Assembly: GCA_002480345.1 (NCBI GenBank)
Contig: DLBY01000035.1
Span: 993-15,550 of the forward strand
Source of the DNA: Phycisphaerales bacterium UBA7812
GTDB lineage: Bacteria; Planctomycetota; Phycisphaerae; Phycisphaerales; UBA1924
Direction of reading: 5' to 3'
Length of the DNA stretch: 14,558 nucleotides
The position numbers and the translations under genes are program-made. Of the stretch, positions 13,367 through 14,558 are shown piece after piece (the stretch's first letter is position 1; the number at the start of each line of letters is the position of its first letter). The notes beneath the pieces are model-generated. The model did no database searches and was not told where the DNA came from. It saw only the letters and a list, made by a program, of their open reading frames with translations.

Positions 13367-14558
13367 ATGCGAGCGATGATGTGGTTCCGATCGGATCTCC
13401 GGGTGCACGACAACACGGCCCTCTCCCGCGCGTGCGCCGAGAGCGACGAAGGAGTGGTTGCCGTCTTCGCGGTGTGCGCGAAGCAATGGAAAGAACGGCA
13501 CGACTGGGGGAGCCCGAAAGTCGGCTTCGTGATGCGGCAAGTCGCGGCATTGAAGCAGCGGCTCGATTCGCTGAATATCCCGCTCAAGATCATCCGCTCT
13601 GATTTCTTCGACGGCGTTCCCGGATCGCTGGTCGAACTCGCTGGAGCGACGGGCTGCGACCGGCTGTATTTCAACCGGGAGTACGAATGGAACGAACGGA
13701 TCCGGGATGAGGCGGTTGTGGAAGCGTTCGAGGAGGCCGGGCTGAACACCCTGGCTTTCCATGACCAGGTGCTGTTCGAACCGGGGACGATCCTGACGAA
13801 GAGCAGCGATTCGTTCTACTCTGTGTATTCCCCGTTCAAGAAAGCGTGCTGGAAGCGCTTCAACGAGGAACTCAAGGAACAAGGCGGGTGGACGGTGCTG
13901 GACGCGCCGAGCGCGGCGGGCACGATCGATGTCACGCCTGACGAGGTGCCGGAATCGGTTCCGGGCTTCGATGAGGCGGAGATCGACTGGGACCTCTGGC
14001 CCGCAGGCGAACAGGCGGCGCTGAATCGCCTGCACGCCTTTGTCCGGTCGCGGATCGGTGATTACCGCGAGGCGCGCGATTTTCCCGCGCGCGACGAGAC
14101 CGCTCGCGTCTCGGCTCACCTCTCGGCGGGGGTGCTTTCTCCGAGGCAGTGCATGCAAGCAGCGCTCGACGCGAACGGAGGCTCGATTGACTCCGGCAAC
14201 GAGGGTGCGGTGGGCTGGATGGAGGAGATCCTCTGGCGCGAGTTCTACCGGCATGTGCTCGTGGGCTTCCCGCGGGTGAGCCGGAACCGGAATTTCAACT
14301 CCGACTACGACGGACTCGCGTGGCGGGACGCGCCGGAGGATCTTGAGGCGTGGAAGAGTGGCAATACCGGGTATCCGATCGTGGATGCCGCGATGCGGTG
14401 CCTCAAGCAGACCGGCTGGATGCACAACCGGCTGCGGATGATCGTTGCGATGTTCCTGACGAAGCACCTGCTGATCGACTGGCGCGAGGGGGAGCGGCAC
14501 TTCATGCGGCATCTGGTGGATGGGGATCTCGGGTCGAACAACGGCGGCTGGCAGTGGA
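13367..14558 (+). CDS. phrB: Deoxyribodipyrimidine photo-lyase, class I CPD photolyase (3' end cut by window edge)
   Basis: The first 397 residues of a CPD photolyase, which uses blue light and reduced FAD to split cyclobutane pyrimidine dimers. Seen: the N-terminal MMWFRSDLRVHDNTAL (4-19); the antenna-cofactor region YEWNERIRD with N109 and E110, matching the folate-binding Asn-Glu of E. coli PhrB; ARVSAHLSAGVLSPRQC (246-262); EILWREFYRH (287-296); NTGYPIVDAAMR (333-344); GWMHNRLRM (350-358); LLIDWREGE (368-376); and NNGGWQW (391-397). The Trp triad that reduces FAD is intact: W319, W372 and W395 match E. coli W306, W359 and W382. An in-frame TGA at 13358-13360 fixes the gene's 5' limit; ATGs at 13376 and 13379 are alternative starts, and no strong Shine-Dalgarno is seen. 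About 100 C-terminal residues lie beyond the window. There is no sign of damage. Confidence 0.95.
   Translation, partial: MRAMMWFRSDLRVHDNTALSRACAESDEGVVAVFAVCAKQWKERHDWGSPKVGFVMRQVAALKQRLDSLNIPLKIIRSDFFDGVPGSLVELAGATGCDRLYFNREYEWNERIRDEAVVEAFEEAGLNTLAFHDQVLFEPGTILTKSSDSFYSVYSPFKKACWKRFNEELKEQGGWTVLDAPSAAGTIDVTPDEVPESVPGFDEAEIDWDLWPAGEQAALNRLHAFVRSRIGDYREARDFPARDETARVSAHLSAGVLSPRQCMQAALDANGGSIDSGNEGAVGWMEEILWREFYRHVLVGFPRVSRNRNFNSDYDGLAWRDAPEDLEAWKSGNTGYPIVDAAMRCLKQTGWMHNRLRMIVAMFLTKHLLIDWREGERHFMRHLVDGDLGSNNGGWQW

Noticed and set aside
11931..13379. 482-codon plus-strand open frame
   Set aside because: Antisense to the aminotransferase, which carries all catalytic residues. The plus-strand translation is repetitive Gly/Asp/Arg-rich with no motif.
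13290..13550. Upstream in-frame extension of the aminotransferase
   Set aside because: It overlaps the photolyase gene on the other strand and is Arg/Pro-rich, while the family N-terminus starts at the ATG at 13289.
13286..14512. 408-codon minus-strand open frame
   Set aside because: Antisense to the photolyase gene, whose frame has an unbroken set of family motifs; the minus-strand product has none.
1..14558. Mobile element, CRISPR or defence island
   Set aside because: No transposase, integrase, direct-repeat array, tRNA or composition break is visible; all recognisable genes are metabolic, transport, motility or repair.

Overview
The window is about two-thirds GC and looks like chromosomal DNA of a free-living planctomycete, probably of the Phycisphaerae type. 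That placement is inferred: exported (Tat) Gfo/Idh/MocA dehydrogenases and TIM-barrel sugar isomerases lying side by side, a PilT-like ATPase with a long N-terminal extension, and very high third-position GC in every gene. No rRNA gene or other firm taxonomic marker is present. I see no tRNA, CRISPR array, insertion sequence, prophage or integration scar, and no gap between genes exceeds about 140 bases.

Layout. Bases 90-4063 (plus strand) hold a tight run of four genes: a sugar phosphate isomerase/epimerase-like TIM barrel (start uncertain, frame open to the left edge), a Tat-exported Gfo/Idh/MocA oxidoreductase, a Tat-exported hydroxypyruvate isomerase-like TIM barrel, and an unrecognised 276-residue protein. 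Two convergent minus-strand units follow: a small secreted protein of unknown function (4078-4716), then, read right to left, pilT-like ATPase (9372-10646), FAD-dependent amine/amino-acid oxidase (8166-9341), OppC-type permease (6999-8141), OppD-type ATPase (6013-7002, four-base overlap with the permease gene) and a glycosyltransferase (4855-5985). The glycosyltransferase stop codon runs into a terminator-like inverted repeat. Further right on the minus strand lie an aminotransferase (12045-13289) and a glycerate 2-kinase (10746-12035), 9 bases apart. A class I CPD photolyase gene (plus strand, from 13367) diverges from the aminotransferase and is cut by the right edge.

How they may work together. 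The first three genes have the make-up of an extracytoplasmic sugar oxidation/isomerisation module. The oxidase-permease-ATPase-glycosyltransferase block is unusual: it carries half of a peptide/opine-type ABC importer (no binding protein, no OppB, no OppF in view) next to an amine oxidase. Its permease has an extra segment of about 70 residues predicted to face the periplasm, and its ATPase lacks the usual C-terminal cysteines. The aminotransferase-glycerate kinase pair suggests amino-acid carbon passing through 3-carbon hydroxy/keto acids to 2-phosphoglycerate. I did not find a clearly new defence or mobile system. The most unusual parts are the modified half-transporter and its oxidase, and the two unassigned proteins at 3233-4063 and 4078-4716.
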